A stretch of 24,689 nucleotides of DNA from an uncultured Acetatifactor sp. (GCA_910585665.1 CAJUFI010000066.1:1-24689); one strand, 5' to 3'; numbered from the stretch's first letter, positions 15,628 through 22,732 are shown. A program made the numbers and translations. The notes: generated from the letters alone by a model not told the origin.

Positions 15628-15951
15628 ATGGAACAGATTGCCGCAGGGGATTTTCAGGTCATCGATGACTGTCTGCTGATACAGCTGCCGGAGGAGATCG
15701 ATCATCACGGGGCTGGCTTTATCTGCGAGTGCGCGGACCGGTATCTGGTCAGGGAGGAGGTGCGCAACGTGGTGTTCGATTTTGGGAGGACAAGGTTCAT
15801 GGACTCCTCGGGGATAGGGATCGTCATGGGGCGCTACCGCAAGATATCCTGTTTCGGAGGCCGGGTCTACGCCATTCATGTGGACAGGCAGATAGAGAGA
15901 ATCTTCAAGCTGTCAGGATTAAATAAAATCGTGGAGGTACTGGAATCATGA
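15628..15951 (+). CDS. spoIIAA: Anti-anti-sigma factor SpoIIAA
   Basis: A 107-residue STAS-domain protein. Unphosphorylated SpoIIAA binds SpoIIAB and frees sigma-F in the forespore; SpoIIAB kinase activity inactivates it. The phosphorylation site is visible in FMDSSGIG: S60 aligns with Ser58 of Bacillus. ATG 15628 follows GGTGGAGG; the longer reading to 15589 runs into the terminator and is rejected. Its stop overlaps the spoIIAB start as ATGA, giving coupled translation. Only about 40 bases separate it from the upstream terminator, so its promoter is not obvious. Confidence 0.92.
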   Translation: MEQIAAGDFQVIDDCLLIQLPEEIDHHGAGFICECADRYLVREEVRNVVFDFGRTRFMDSSGIGIVMGRYRKISCFGGRVYAIHVDRQIERIFKLSGLNKIVEVLES

Positions 15952-16472
15952 AGAATGAGATGGAGATCATATTCGACGCCCTTTCGGACAATGAAGGATT
16001 CGCCCGGACGGCGGTGGCGGCTTTCATCGCCCACTTGAACCCTACCCTGGAGGAGATGGCGGACATCAAGACCGCAGTGTCGGAGGCGGTGACCAATTCC
16101 ATCATACATGGCTATGAGAACCTGTACGGCTACGGCAGGCCTGGCAGGGAGGCCGGCGTCTGTTCGGAGGAGACCGGCCCGGCCCGGCCCGGGAGGAGGG
16201 CCAACCCCGGCAAGGTGCATCTGCGCTGCGCCCTGGAAAACGAGATCCTACATATCGAAGTGGCCGACAGCGGAAAGGGGATAGAAGACGTGGAGCGGGC
16301 CATGGAGCCTCTGTATACCACGAAGCCTGAGCTGGAGCGCTCCGGAATGGGCTTTGCCTTCATGGAGGCATTCATGGACGACCTGGAGGTGGAGAGCGCT
16401 CCGGGCAAAGGGACGAAGGTCCGTATGATAAAGAAAATAGGAGTGGGAGGATGGATAGGACATCAGTGCTGA
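15948..16472 (+). CDS. spoIIAB: Anti-sigma-F factor and kinase SpoIIAB, with an insertion
   Basis: A GHKL-fold ATPase that holds sigma-F inactive and phosphorylates SpoIIAA. The N-box is SEAVTNSIIHGYE (N50), the G1 box DSGKG is at 108-112 and the G2 region is TTKPELERSGMGF. At 174 residues it is about 30 longer than usual. The extra residues (about 59-87, rich in Gly, Pro and Arg) sit between the N-box helix and the next strand, where Bacillus has only a few. The frame is open and the flanking motifs are intact, so it looks functional. The gene overlaps sigF by 22 bases. Confidence 0.92.
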   Translation: MKNEMEIIFDALSDNEGFARTAVAAFIAHLNPTLEEMADIKTAVSEAVTNSIIHGYENLYGYGRPGREAGVCSEETGPARPGRRANPGKVHLRCALENEILHIEVADSGKGIEDVERAMEPLYTTKPELERSGMGFAFMEAFMDDLEVESAPGKGTKVRMIKKIGVGGWIGHQC

Positions 16473-17215
16473 TTGCCAGGTCACAGGCGGGAGAAAGCGA
16501 GGCAAGAGAAGTACTGATAGAGAGCAATCTGGGCCTGGTGCGCCATATCGTGAAGCGGTTCGGGGGCAGGGGGTATGACCTGGAAGATTTGTTCCAGATA
16601 GGCGTCATAGGGCTCATGAAGGCCATTGATAAATTCGATTTGAGCCTGGGGCTGAAATTCTCCACCTACGCGGTGCCCATGATCACAGGGGAAATCAAGC
16701 GGTTCCTGCGGGACGACGGGCCGGTGAAGGTGTCCAGGACCATCAAGGAGAACGCCCTGAAGGTAAAGCTTGCCAGGCAGAAGCTGCAGGGAGCGGAGTC
16801 CAGAGAGCCTACGATACAGGAGATCGCCGGGGAGGCAGGCCTGTCCGTGGAGGATGTGGTGCTGGCCATGGAGGCCTCTACGGAGGTGGAGTCCATCTAT
16901 TCCGCCGTCTATCAGGACGACGGCAGCGAGGTCTATCTGGTGGACAAGGTGGTCCGGGGCGGGAACGGCTCCCTGGGCAGCAGCGTGGCAGGAGGCTGCT
17001 GCAGCGATGACGCGGAGAAGGAAGAGCTGCTGAACCATATGCTTCTGGAGCAGCTGCTGGACAGCCTGGAACCGGGGGACAGGGATCTGATCTGCATGCG
17101 GTATTTCCAGAATAAGACCCAGACGGAAATCGCCGCGCGCCTTGGGGTCAGCCAGGTGCAGGTCAGCCGGCTGGAGAAACGGATTCTGCTGAAGCTGCGG
17201 GAGAAGGTCCAGTGA
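16451..17215 (+). CDS. sigF: RNA polymerase sigma-F factor
   Basis: A 254-residue forespore sigma factor. Region 2 spans about residues 22-90 (SNLGLVRHIV...DLEDLFQIG...FSTYAVPMITGEI), region 3 about 91-150, and the region 4 helix-turn-helix is at the end (TQTEIAARLGVSQVQVSRLEKRIL). Between regions 3 and 4 there is a Gly/Ser-rich stretch (RGGNGSLGSSVAGG) longer than in Bacillus. AGGAG lies 7 bases before ATG 16451, inside spoIIAB. The position after spoIIAA-spoIIAB and before spoVA genes is the classic spoIIA arrangement. Confidence 0.95.
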   Translation: MDRTSVLIARSQAGESEAREVLIESNLGLVRHIVKRFGGRGYDLEDLFQIGVIGLMKAIDKFDLSLGLKFSTYAVPMITGEIKRFLRDDGPVKVSRTIKENALKVKLARQKLQGAESREPTIQEIAGEAGLSVEDVVLAMEASTEVESIYSAVYQDDGSEVYLVDKVVRGGNGSLGSSVAGGCCSDDAEKEELLNHMLLEQLLDSLEPGDRDLICMRYFQNKTQTEIAARLGVSQVQVSRLEKRILLKLREKVQ

Positions 17216-17250
17216 GGAGGGATTGCTTAACTTTTTATAAATTTTATGAA

Positions 17251-17261
17251 TTTGTCGAAAA
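17251..17261 (+). promoter_or_regulatory. Perfect Spo0A-type box before the GH25 gene
   Basis: TTTGTCGAAAA contains the exact Spo0A box TGTCGAA (17253-17259), within an AT-rich stretch just after sigF. It lies 220 bases before the lysozyme start. A single short site can occur by chance, but the extended T-rich flank and the sporulation setting favour function. Confidence 0.45.
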
Positions 17262-17482
17262 TGTACTTTCCTTTCGGGGGCATTTCGATTACTATGGAGG
17301 AGGAACAGAAAGTAAAGTCCGGAAAAGCGTCGGCAGATGATGCCGGGCATCTTTGGCAAATAGCGCGGAGCCGGACGGGAGGAAGTTTTGTCAGGGGACA
17401 AAGGATAGAGAGGGACGCTGGCCGCAGGGCGGACAGTGGCCGGATTCGGGTGCTGCCGAAAGCAGCATGAAGGGAGATGGAA

Positions 17483-18643
17483 ATGAAGGCGGACAATGGG
17501 ATAGGGAACGAGAACAGGCCCGCGGGGATGCGCATGGGAAAGGCGCTCAGGAGACGGATTCTTGCCATGTTCGTGTGCCTTGCGGTGATGGTGGCGGTGA
17601 TGTTCTTCATCGTCTCGGTCTATTCCTGGATCAGAGGAAGGTTCGATGACAAGCCCGCCGGGGCGTTCGGCGAGGGAGGCGCGGTCAGCATCGACGGGGA
17701 CGGGAACGTGGTGGACGCGGACGGGAACGTGATTGGGGTGCTGTCGGGTTCTGTGGGGCTTACGCCGGAGGAAGTGGAGCTGCAGGTGGCGGATGCCAGG
17801 CGGCAGGCGACGGACGAAGTGCTGAACGGCATCCGGACCAGGCTCAATGACGGGGACAGCATTCTGCAGATCCTGCGGCCGCTTTACCCGGACGACTTGG
17901 TCGTATACAGCGGCGGACAGTACAATGTGGTGCCCATCAACTATAATCTGAAGCAGCATCAGCTGGACGAGGCCTGCCTGAATATCCTGGATACCGGCGA
18001 GTACCAGTATCTGCAGGAGGGTCAGGTGGTGTCCCACAAGGGGATTGACGTGTCGAAGCACCAGGGGGTCATCGACTGGAACCTGGTGGCCCAGGACGGG
18101 GTGGAGTTCGCGTTCATCCGGGTGGGCTATCGGGGCTATGGCACGGGCAAGCTGATGGAGGACGAGTATTTCGAGGCCAATATCCAGGGGGCCCTGGCGG
18201 CGGGCATCAAGGTGGGCGTGTATTTCTACAGCCAGGCCATTGACGAGGCGGAGGCGAAAGAGGAGGCGGATTTCGTGCTGGAGAAAATCGCGCCATACAC
18301 GATTGCATGCCCTGTGGTGTTCGATGTGGAGAGGGTGTCCGAGTCGGATGGCAGGATGAATGCCCTGACGCCGGAAGTGCGCACCTCCCTGACGCTGATT
18401 TTCTGCGAGACCATAGAAAATGCTGGCTACCGGCCCATGATATATCACAATACGGAGATGGGCGTCATGATGCTGGGCCTGGAGGCGCTGGAAAAATATG
18501 ACAAATGGTTCGCGGCCTACAGCGATATCCTCTATTATCCCTATGACTTCAAGATATGGCAGTATTCCCAGACAGGGCGCGTGCAGGGGATTTCCACGGA
18601 TGTGGATTTGAACATCAGCTTCGCGCCGCTTTGGGAGGAGTGA
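17483..18643 (+). CDS. Membrane-anchored GH25 lysozyme (N-acetylmuramidase)
   Basis: 386 residues. A short cytosolic N-terminus, one membrane segment at about 26-47, a linker of about 130 residues and a C-terminal GH25 domain from about 185. Catalytic residues are visible: D189 in KGIDVSKHQG and D281/E283 in VVFDVERV, with DVDLN near the end. It should cleave peptidoglycan outside the membrane or, in the forespore, in the intermembrane space. ATG 17483 is preferred over 17477 because AAGGGAG sits 6 bases before it and touches the earlier ATG. It lies between sigF and spoVA, where Bacillus has no such gene, so a role in spore cortex or engulfment is inferred only from position. Confidence 0.88.
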   Translation: MKADNGIGNENRPAGMRMGKALRRRILAMFVCLAVMVAVMFFIVSVYSWIRGRFDDKPAGAFGEGGAVSIDGDGNVVDADGNVIGVLSGSVGLTPEEVELQVADARRQATDEVLNGIRTRLNDGDSILQILRPLYPDDLVVYSGGQYNVVPINYNLKQHQLDEACLNILDTGEYQYLQEGQVVSHKGIDVSKHQGVIDWNLVAQDGVEFAFIRVGYRGYGTGKLMEDEYFEANIQGALAAGIKVGVYFYSQAIDEAEAKEEADFVLEKIAPYTIACPVVFDVERVSESDGRMNALTPEVRTSLTLIFCETIENAGYRPMIYHNTEMGVMMLGLEALEKYDKWFAAYSDILYYPYDFKIWQYSQTGRVQGISTDVDLNISFAPLWEE

Positions 18644-18672
18644 CGGCATAGGATCAGCAAAACGCGCAGGTG

Positions 18673-18702
18673 GAATATTTTTTCAAATTCCGTATCATAA
18701 TA
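18673..18702 (+). promoter_or_regulatory. Sigma-G (forespore) type promoter for the spoVA genes
   Basis: GAATA (18673-18677), an 18-base spacer and CATAATA (18696-18702) match the sigma-G consensus GMATR and CATNHTA. It lies 30 bases before spoVAB. In Bacillus the spoVA operon is transcribed by sigma-G, so sequence and context agree. Confidence 0.65.
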
Positions 18703-18731
18703 ATCAGGAAATCTGAAAGGAAACTGATGGT

Positions 18732-19211
18732 ATGATGCGGAATTTTTTATTGGTTTTGCTGGGCGGGAGCTATGGGCTGCTGGCGGCGGCAGGGGTGTTT
18801 ACCGTGCTGGTGGCGGTGGGCCTCATCCCCAGGTTCGCAGGCAAGACGCATACGGCGAGACATGTGGTTTTATACGAAGAAATGGTCATATTCGGGACGC
18901 TGACCGGCTGTGTGCTCAGCGTCTTTTCCAGATATTGCCGGTTCGGGGCCTGGTGGCAGCAGCGGCTGCCGGAATATACGGCCCTTTTACAGGGGATCGG
19001 TGTGTTCTGGCAGGCGGTGTTCGGGCTGTTCGCCGGAATGTTCATCGGATGCCTGGCGTTGGCCATTGCGGAGATGCTGGACAGCATCCCCATTCTGGCC
19101 AGGCGGATTTCCTTCCGGCACGGGCTGGGGCTCGCCATCATCAGCATGGCCATCGGGAAGATATGCGGCTCGCTGCTCTATTTCTGGGCGGAGCTGCATC
19201 GGACTGCCTGA
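18732..19211 (+). CDS. spoVAB: Stage V sporulation protein AB
   Basis: 159 residues (or 158 from ATG 18735), with about four membrane segments. Recognised from VGLIPRFAGKT...YEEMVIFGTL, and from GMFIGCLALAIAEMLDSIPI with ARRISFRHGLG and AIGKICGSL, which match Bacillus SpoVAB closely along its length. SpoVA proteins form the channel for calcium dipicolinate in the forespore and spore inner membrane. AAAGG lies about 11 bases upstream. Here spoVAB comes before spoVAA, the reverse of Bacillus. Confidence 0.88.
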   Translation: MMRNFLLVLLGGSYGLLAAAGVFTVLVAVGLIPRFAGKTHTARHVVLYEEMVIFGTLTGCVLSVFSRYCRFGAWWQQRLPEYTALLQGIGVFWQAVFGLFAGMFIGCLALAIAEMLDSIPILARRISFRHGLGLAIISMAIGKICGSLLYFWAELHRTA

Positions 19212-19350
19212 GGGCTGGCAGCGCAGGCAGGGGATGTGCGCGACGGGAGACGGAAGCTGACATAGAGGGAAAATGTGTCAGGGCATATGGACGGGTGCTG
19301 TATGGACAGGATGGCGCATAGGATTGATGCGTGGAGAAAAGAGGTTTTAC

Positions 19351-19992
19351 ATGGCGAATGTGATAGTGTATCTGAAATGCGACAGGAACGTGGAGGTACA
19401 GTCGGAGGATGTCTTTCTGTCGGACCTGGGGGAGCTGCGCTGCCAGGACAACGTGACGGCGGCGAAACTGAAGAGCCTGAAAGTGCACCATTTCGCACAG
19501 GACGGCTCCCAGCGCTGCGTCATCAGCACTCTGGAGATGGTGGCGCAGATGGAAGGCGTCTGCCCCGATATCAGCGTCCAGATTGTGGGAGAGCCGGATG
19601 TGCTGGTAGAGCGTGTCAGCGTGGACAGATACAAAGGGCCCATGCAGTGGTGGAAGGCGGCGCTGGTGTGCCTGGTGAGCTTTTTCGGCACGGCATTCAC
19701 CATCATGGCATACCACAATGATGTAGGCATAAACGATTTCTTCGTGGAGATGTACCGGATGCTGATGAACAAAGAGCCTCAGGGGCTGAACACGCTGGAA
19801 GTCTCCTATTCCATAGGCCTTGCGGCTGGAATCATCCTGTTCTTCAACCATGTGGGCGGCAGGCGGATCACGAAGGATCCGACCCCCATTGAGGTGGCCA
19901 TGCGCAATTATGAGGAGGACGTGGACAAGGCGCTGATAGCCGCGGCCGGAAGAGAGGGGAAAACGGAGCAGGGCAGCTCTGGGAAGGAATAA
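19351..19992 (+). CDS. spoVAA: Stage V sporulation protein AA
   Basis: 213 residues. A soluble N-terminal half (VIVYLKCDRNVEVQ...VFLSDLGEL) precedes two membrane segments at about 103-123 and 152-170. The family-typical GIILFFNHVGGRRI and PTPIEVAMRNYEEDVD follow, matching Bacillus SpoVAA. It is an accessory part of the dipicolinate channel. ATG 19351 follows AGAGG at 8 bases; an earlier ATG at 19273 lacks a ribosome site and homology. About 140 bases separate it from spoVAB and 166 from spoVAC, looser than typical operon spacing. Confidence 0.88.
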   Translation: MANVIVYLKCDRNVEVQSEDVFLSDLGELRCQDNVTAAKLKSLKVHHFAQDGSQRCVISTLEMVAQMEGVCPDISVQIVGEPDVLVERVSVDRYKGPMQWWKAALVCLVSFFGTAFTIMAYHNDVGINDFFVEMYRMLMNKEPQGLNTLEVSYSIGLAAGIILFFNHVGGRRITKDPTPIEVAMRNYEEDVDKALIAAAGREGKTEQGSSGKE

Positions 19993-20158
19993 AATTTTGC
20001 CGTCTGCACATACTTAAGAGCAGAGCACGGGAAATCTGCCGGTATGGGCGAGGAAGAGTTCTGCGGGATTGGCTCATGCTGCATGGGGCGATGTGCCAGA
20101 GGGCAAAAGCGCCGGGAGGCGGCGTTGACTTGAGGAAAAGCGAGGAAAAGAGCAAAGT

Positions 20159-20656
20159 ATGGAAGAGAAAGAGACAAACATAGAGAAGGAAGAGCAGAAA
20201 AAACAGAAAGAGCAGCAGAAGGAATACGAGCAGTATGTGAAGGCCGTGACGCCCACCCACAATTTGTGGCTCCAGATGCTGCATGCATTCATCACCGGCG
20301 GCATCATCTGCTGCATCGGCCAGTTCATCCTGAATTATGCGGGGAACCTTGGCCTGGACAAGCAGACGGCGGGTTCCTGGTGTTCGCTGATATTGGTGCT
20401 TCTGTCCGTAGTGCTCACAGGCTTCGGCATTTTCCCGAAAATCGCGAAATGGGGCGGTGCGGGAGCTTTGGTGCCCATCACAGGATTCGCCAACAGCGTG
20501 GCGGCCCCGGCCATTGAGTACAAGGCAGAGGGACAGGTGTTCGGGATTGGGTGCAAGATTTTCACCATTGCCGGGCCGGTGATTTTGTATGGGATTTTCA
20601 CCAGCTGGGTGCTGGGGGTGGTTTATTGGATTGGGAAGTGTTTTGGGGTATTTTGA
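20159..20656 (+). CDS. spoVAC: Stage V sporulation protein AC
   Basis: 165 residues. A highly charged Lys/Glu/Gln N-terminus (1-26) precedes the SpoVAC core: LHAFITGGIICCIGQFIL, LTGFGIFPKIAKWGGAGALVP, TGFANSVAAPAIE and FTIAGPVILYGIFTSWVLG, with about four membrane segments. SpoVAC acts as a mechanosensitive pore in spore germination in Bacillus. The gene is complete, but spoVAD, which normally follows at once, is absent. The sequence changes character right after the stop, suggesting a rearrangement. Confidence 0.92.
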   Translation: MEEKETNIEKEEQKKQKEQQKEYEQYVKAVTPTHNLWLQMLHAFITGGIICCIGQFILNYAGNLGLDKQTAGSWCSLILVLLSVVLTGFGIFPKIAKWGGAGALVPITGFANSVAAPAIEYKAEGQVFGIGCKIFTIAGPVILYGIFTSWVLGVVYWIGKCFGVF

Positions 20657-20826
20657 GGGAAAGGATAAGGCCAGGTTTTATGAGCAGGATGACGAGTTTC
20701 AGGAATTCGTTAGCCTGCTTTTTATTCTATTGTTGTTCTTTTGGCCTTTTTTGATTATAATATGGTTATACAAGTTCCGCCCGATAGTGATACAGGGCTG
20801 TTTTATAGTTGAGGAAGGATTATTTT
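20657..20826 (+). pseudogene. Possible 3' fragment of a membrane protein
   Basis: In the frame that overlaps the end of spoVAC and runs to 20852, the translation EGKDKARFYEQDDEFQEF is followed by a strongly hydrophobic stretch (VSLLFILLLFFWPFLIIIWLY) and KFRPIV. This reads like the C-terminal part of a membrane protein with its 5' end lost at the spoVAC junction. No relative recognised and no ribosome site, so it is weakly supported. Confidence 0.3.
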
Positions 20827-20985
20827 ATGGGCATGAACTATGTGTTGAATGATTTGGAGTTTGATAACGTTCCGTTGAAAATCATACTGCCTTCTGACAG
20901 TGTGGAATGTGATGAGAAAGAATTGCAGAAAAGCGGGGAGAAGAATCGGGAGCTCATTGAAAGAATGGGGAGTAGTAAAAAATAA
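20827..20985 (+). CDS. Small hypothetical protein (52 residues)
   Basis: ATG 20827 has a strong GAGGAAGGA about 8 bases upstream. The product starts MGMNYVLNDLEFDNVPLK and ends ERMGSSKK; it is soluble, mixed charge, no membrane segment. The AT-rich codons differ from the sporulation genes before it, as expected for an accessory patch. Family not recognised. The next small ORF begins 19 bases later and may be its partner. Confidence 0.45.
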   Translation: MGMNYVLNDLEFDNVPLKIILPSDSVECDEKELQKSGEKNRELIERMGSSKK

Positions 20986-21004
20986 CGGGAGCTGGGTGGA
21001 GCAG

Positions 21005-21172
21005 ATGCCAATTTGCCATATCATTGCGATTTTGGAGAGTGAAAAAGATTGCGAAGAAATAAGGCATGCACCGCAACTCTTATATGTGTTGAGAGAACAG
21101 AATCGTGATTTAAAGGAGCCCCTTTATGACTGCTGCCATGAGGGCCTTTTGTGGTGGTATTCAATATCTTAA
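21005..21172 (+). CDS. Small hypothetical protein (55 residues)
   Basis: ATG 21005 follows GGTGGAG closely. The product begins MPICHIIAILESEKDCEEI and ends GLLWWYSIS. It has several cysteines and a hydrophobic end. It lies 19 bases after the 52-residue ORF, on the same strand, and may form a two-gene unit with it. No family recognised; it could also be the tail of a longer gene. Confidence 0.35.
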   Translation: MPICHIIAILESEKDCEEIRHAPQLLYVLREQNRDLKEPLYDCCHEGLLWWYSIS

Positions 21173-21197
21173 TTGGTATCGGGTGCTTTTGTTCTTT

Positions 21198-21350
21198 TTA
21201 ATTCAAAGGGAGTTCGGCTCCGTCTGGTATGTCAAAATCAAGATAATCATAATGCGGACTTCCATCTAAGGATATATTTGCAACTTCATTAAGTTTTTCC
21301 TTTTTCCATGAGAAATTAAGGGTAGGGGGATAAAAGGCGAAAATAGGCTT
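21198..21350 (-). pseudogene. 3' remnant of an unknown gene
   Basis: On the minus strand an open stretch of about 50 codons with no start ends at TAA 21200-21198. Its translation includes NFSWKKEKLNEVANI, SPHYDYLDFDI and PDGAELPLN. The composition is protein-like and the codons are AT-rich, suggesting the C-terminal end of a gene cut off by recombination. Upstream the frame is closed by TAA. Family not recognised. Confidence 0.3.
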
Positions 21351-21370
21351 TTAAAACGTGAATAGACAGA

Positions 21371-21408
21371 GAAAACCGCCCTTGTACTTTTGTCGAGTGT
21401 CGGGGCGG
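21371..21408 (-). terminator. Probable terminator of hicAB
   Basis: On the minus strand CCGCCC/GGGCGG (21408-21403 with 21381-21376) encloses a 21-base loop and is followed by TTTTC (21375-21371). A second, longer hairpin lies between it and hicB (10 bp, 21436-21445 with 21466-21475) but lacks a T-run. Confidence 0.45.
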
Positions 21409-21483
21409 CGTTCTTATCAGGTTTGGAAGTGTGCGCCTGCTGCCCGGTATCTGATATATGGCGTGGGGCAGCAGGACAAGGGC

Positions 21484-21897
21484 TTATTGTCTGCCGGACA
21501 TAGGTATTTGCAGATAATCAATCAGGGCAGTTTCCAATAGCCGGGAATAGTTTACCTTTTGTTCTTCTGCAATCCTTTTCAACCATGCCGGGAGAGTGAT
21601 GTTTGTCTTGATGCGTTCGTTATCTTTTTTCATGCGGAATAAATCAGGGTGGATTGTAACGGGCATTACAACATTTCCCTCTGTATCTTCTTTGGAGAGG
21701 TTCACGGATGGAGTGGGGATTTCCTCATTGTCACATTCCATACTGTAAACATGGAGGCTTGCGGCTTCTGCTGCCATGCGTGCAGCTTCTTCCAGATTAT
21801 CCCCAACACTGATACATCCGGGTAAATCAGGGAAGTAGATACTATATGAGCCGTCTGTTGATGGTTCAAAAACTGCAAGATAAGTTAAATTCTGCAT
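21484..21897 (-). CDS. hicB: HicB-family antitoxin
   Basis: 137 residues. The N-terminal half is the RNase H-like HicB fold (YLAVFEPSTDGSYSIYFPDL, PGCISVGDNLEEAARMA). The C-terminal half contains a ribbon-helix-helix type segment (IKTNITLPAWLKRIAEEQ) that would bind the operator. It neutralises HicA and represses the operon. ATG 21897 follows AAAGGAG. It is second in the operon, 39 bases after hicA, the usual hicA-hicB order. Confidence 0.92.
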   Translation of the reverse strand: MQNLTYLAVFEPSTDGSYSIYFPDLPGCISVGDNLEEAARMAAEAASLHVYSMECDNEEIPTPSVNLSKEDTEGNVVMPVTIHPDLFRMKKDNERIKTNITLPAWLKRIAEEQKVNYSRLLETALIDYLQIPMSGRQ

Positions 21898-21936
21898 AAA
21901 TTACGCTCCTTTCTATGATAATCGCAGGCAGTAGGG

Positions 21937-22119
21937 CTATTTCAGCTCCGCCTGCTTGTAAATGCTGTTTAGTGTTCCCTGTTTCAAGTCCCCGTTGTGG
22001 TTTGGTACTGTGACTTTTCCGGGCTTTGTTGGGTGCTTTAGGCTTATGTGGGAGCCTTCCTGATTAGTGGTGTACCATCCATCTTTGCGAAGCACCTTTA
22101 GTATTTCCCGAACTGTCAT
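21937..22119 (-). CDS. hicA: HicA-family mRNA interferase toxin
   Basis: 60 residues, full length for the family, with the double-stranded-RNA-binding-like fold. It begins MTVREILKVLRKDGW, and H24 in GSHISLKHP is the expected catalytic histidine; KVTVPNH follows. It cleaves mRNA when free of HicB. AAGGAGGG lies just before ATG 22119. An excellent promoter with operator-like repeats is directly upstream. Confidence 0.93.
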   Translation of the reverse strand: MTVREILKVLRKDGWYTTNQEGSHISLKHPTKPGKVTVPNHNGDLKQGTLNSIYKQAELK

Positions 22120-22142
22120 ATTGTGCCCTCCTTATATTATGT

Positions 22143-22198
22143 ATCATACGCCTTTTTCATGCGTATGTCAATAGTTTTTGCGTATAAATTATGCGTAT
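22143..22198 (-). promoter_or_regulatory. hicAB promoter with overlapping operator repeats
   Basis: On the minus strand, perfect TTGACA (22171-22166), a 17-base spacer and TATGAT (22148-22143). On the plus strand CATACGC (22145-22151) and GCGTATG (22161-22167) form a 7-bp inverted repeat spanning the spacer. Further GCGTAT half-sites are at 22180-22185 and 22193-22198. HicB autorepression through these sites is the natural reading. Confidence 0.8.
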
Positions 22199-22710
22199 TT
22201 TTACAGAACACAGGATAGAAAACAGACTGGCAGCAGGAAATAAGGGAATTCCCACAAATGGGGAAAGCGTAAGCAAGTTTGCGTTTAGGTGCAGGAATGT
22301 TCTGCCGATGAATGACAACAGGATTTTTGCATCCGTATATGGCGGCATAGTACATAACCACGCAATAAACCGGGCAATCAGTGAAGCGCTGGCCAGACTG
22401 GAAGAGCAGGGCAGACCAATGGAGCACTTCACAGCACACGCTTTAAGAGATACCTTTGCGACACGGTATATAGAACAGGGAGGGAGCCCCCAGACCTTGA
22501 AGACCATCCTGGGGCATAGCAGCCTTGCAATGACGATGGACTTAGGAATTGTCGGAAAATAACTGATGCAACTTGTTTAGGAGAAAGCCCAGAAATACAA
22601 CGAAAACGGCTATAAACTTGCATCAGTTATTTGTAGACAATTCCTTATACAGCCACGTTTTGCCCAATACAAAACAAAAGGAAATGGACAATCTGAAAAT
22701 TGTGATATAA
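22191..22710 (+). pseudogene. Tyrosine integrase, 5'-truncated and split by a 100-bp element
   Basis: The C-terminal catalytic part of a phage/ICE-type tyrosine recombinase. HALRDTFATR carries the box II H-x-x-R, and LGHSSLAMTMDL the conserved histidine region. The frame then enters the element and stops at 22560-22562. After the element and one TTA the frame resumes as YSHVLPNTKQKEMDNLKIVI and stops at 22710, restoring the nucleophilic tyrosine (TAC 22648-22650). The N-terminal domains and the box I arginine are missing, since hicA and its promoter occupy the sequence upstream. It is therefore doubly dead. It marks the remains of an integrated element. Confidence 0.88.
22545..22644 (-). mobile_element. 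100-bp palindromic element, full copy with TTA duplication
   Basis: The ends GGAATTGTC (22545) and GACAATTCC (22644) are flanked by TTA at 22542-22544 and 22645-22647. The outer 27 bases form an inverted repeat matching at 24 of 27; the three mismatches are contiguous (arm positions 10-12). The 46-base centre can pair further (GTTTA with TAAAC, GCC with GGC), so the whole element can fold into one long hairpin. It is nearly identical to the partial copy at 1-55, in opposite orientation, and about 65% identical to 6721-6820. Confidence 0.92.
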
Positions 22711-22732
22711 TAGGGCGCTTGAGGCTGAAAAG

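Noticed and set aside
17246..17470. 74-codon plus-strand frame between sigF and the GH25 gene
   Set aside because: No good ribosome site, arginine-rich shadow-like composition, and it spans the Spo0A box; not supported as a gene.
16481..18649. Minus-strand open frame of 722 codons opposite sigF and the GH25 gene
   Set aside because: It lies entirely opposite two well-identified genes, has low-complexity His/Leu/Arg content and no domain; it is a shadow of GC-rich codon use.
21436..21475. 10-bp hairpin CCTGCTGCCC/GGGCAGCAGG as the hicAB terminator
   Set aside because: It lacks a T-run on either strand; the hairpin at 21376-21408 with TTTTC is the better terminator candidate. The dyad itself is real and unexplained.
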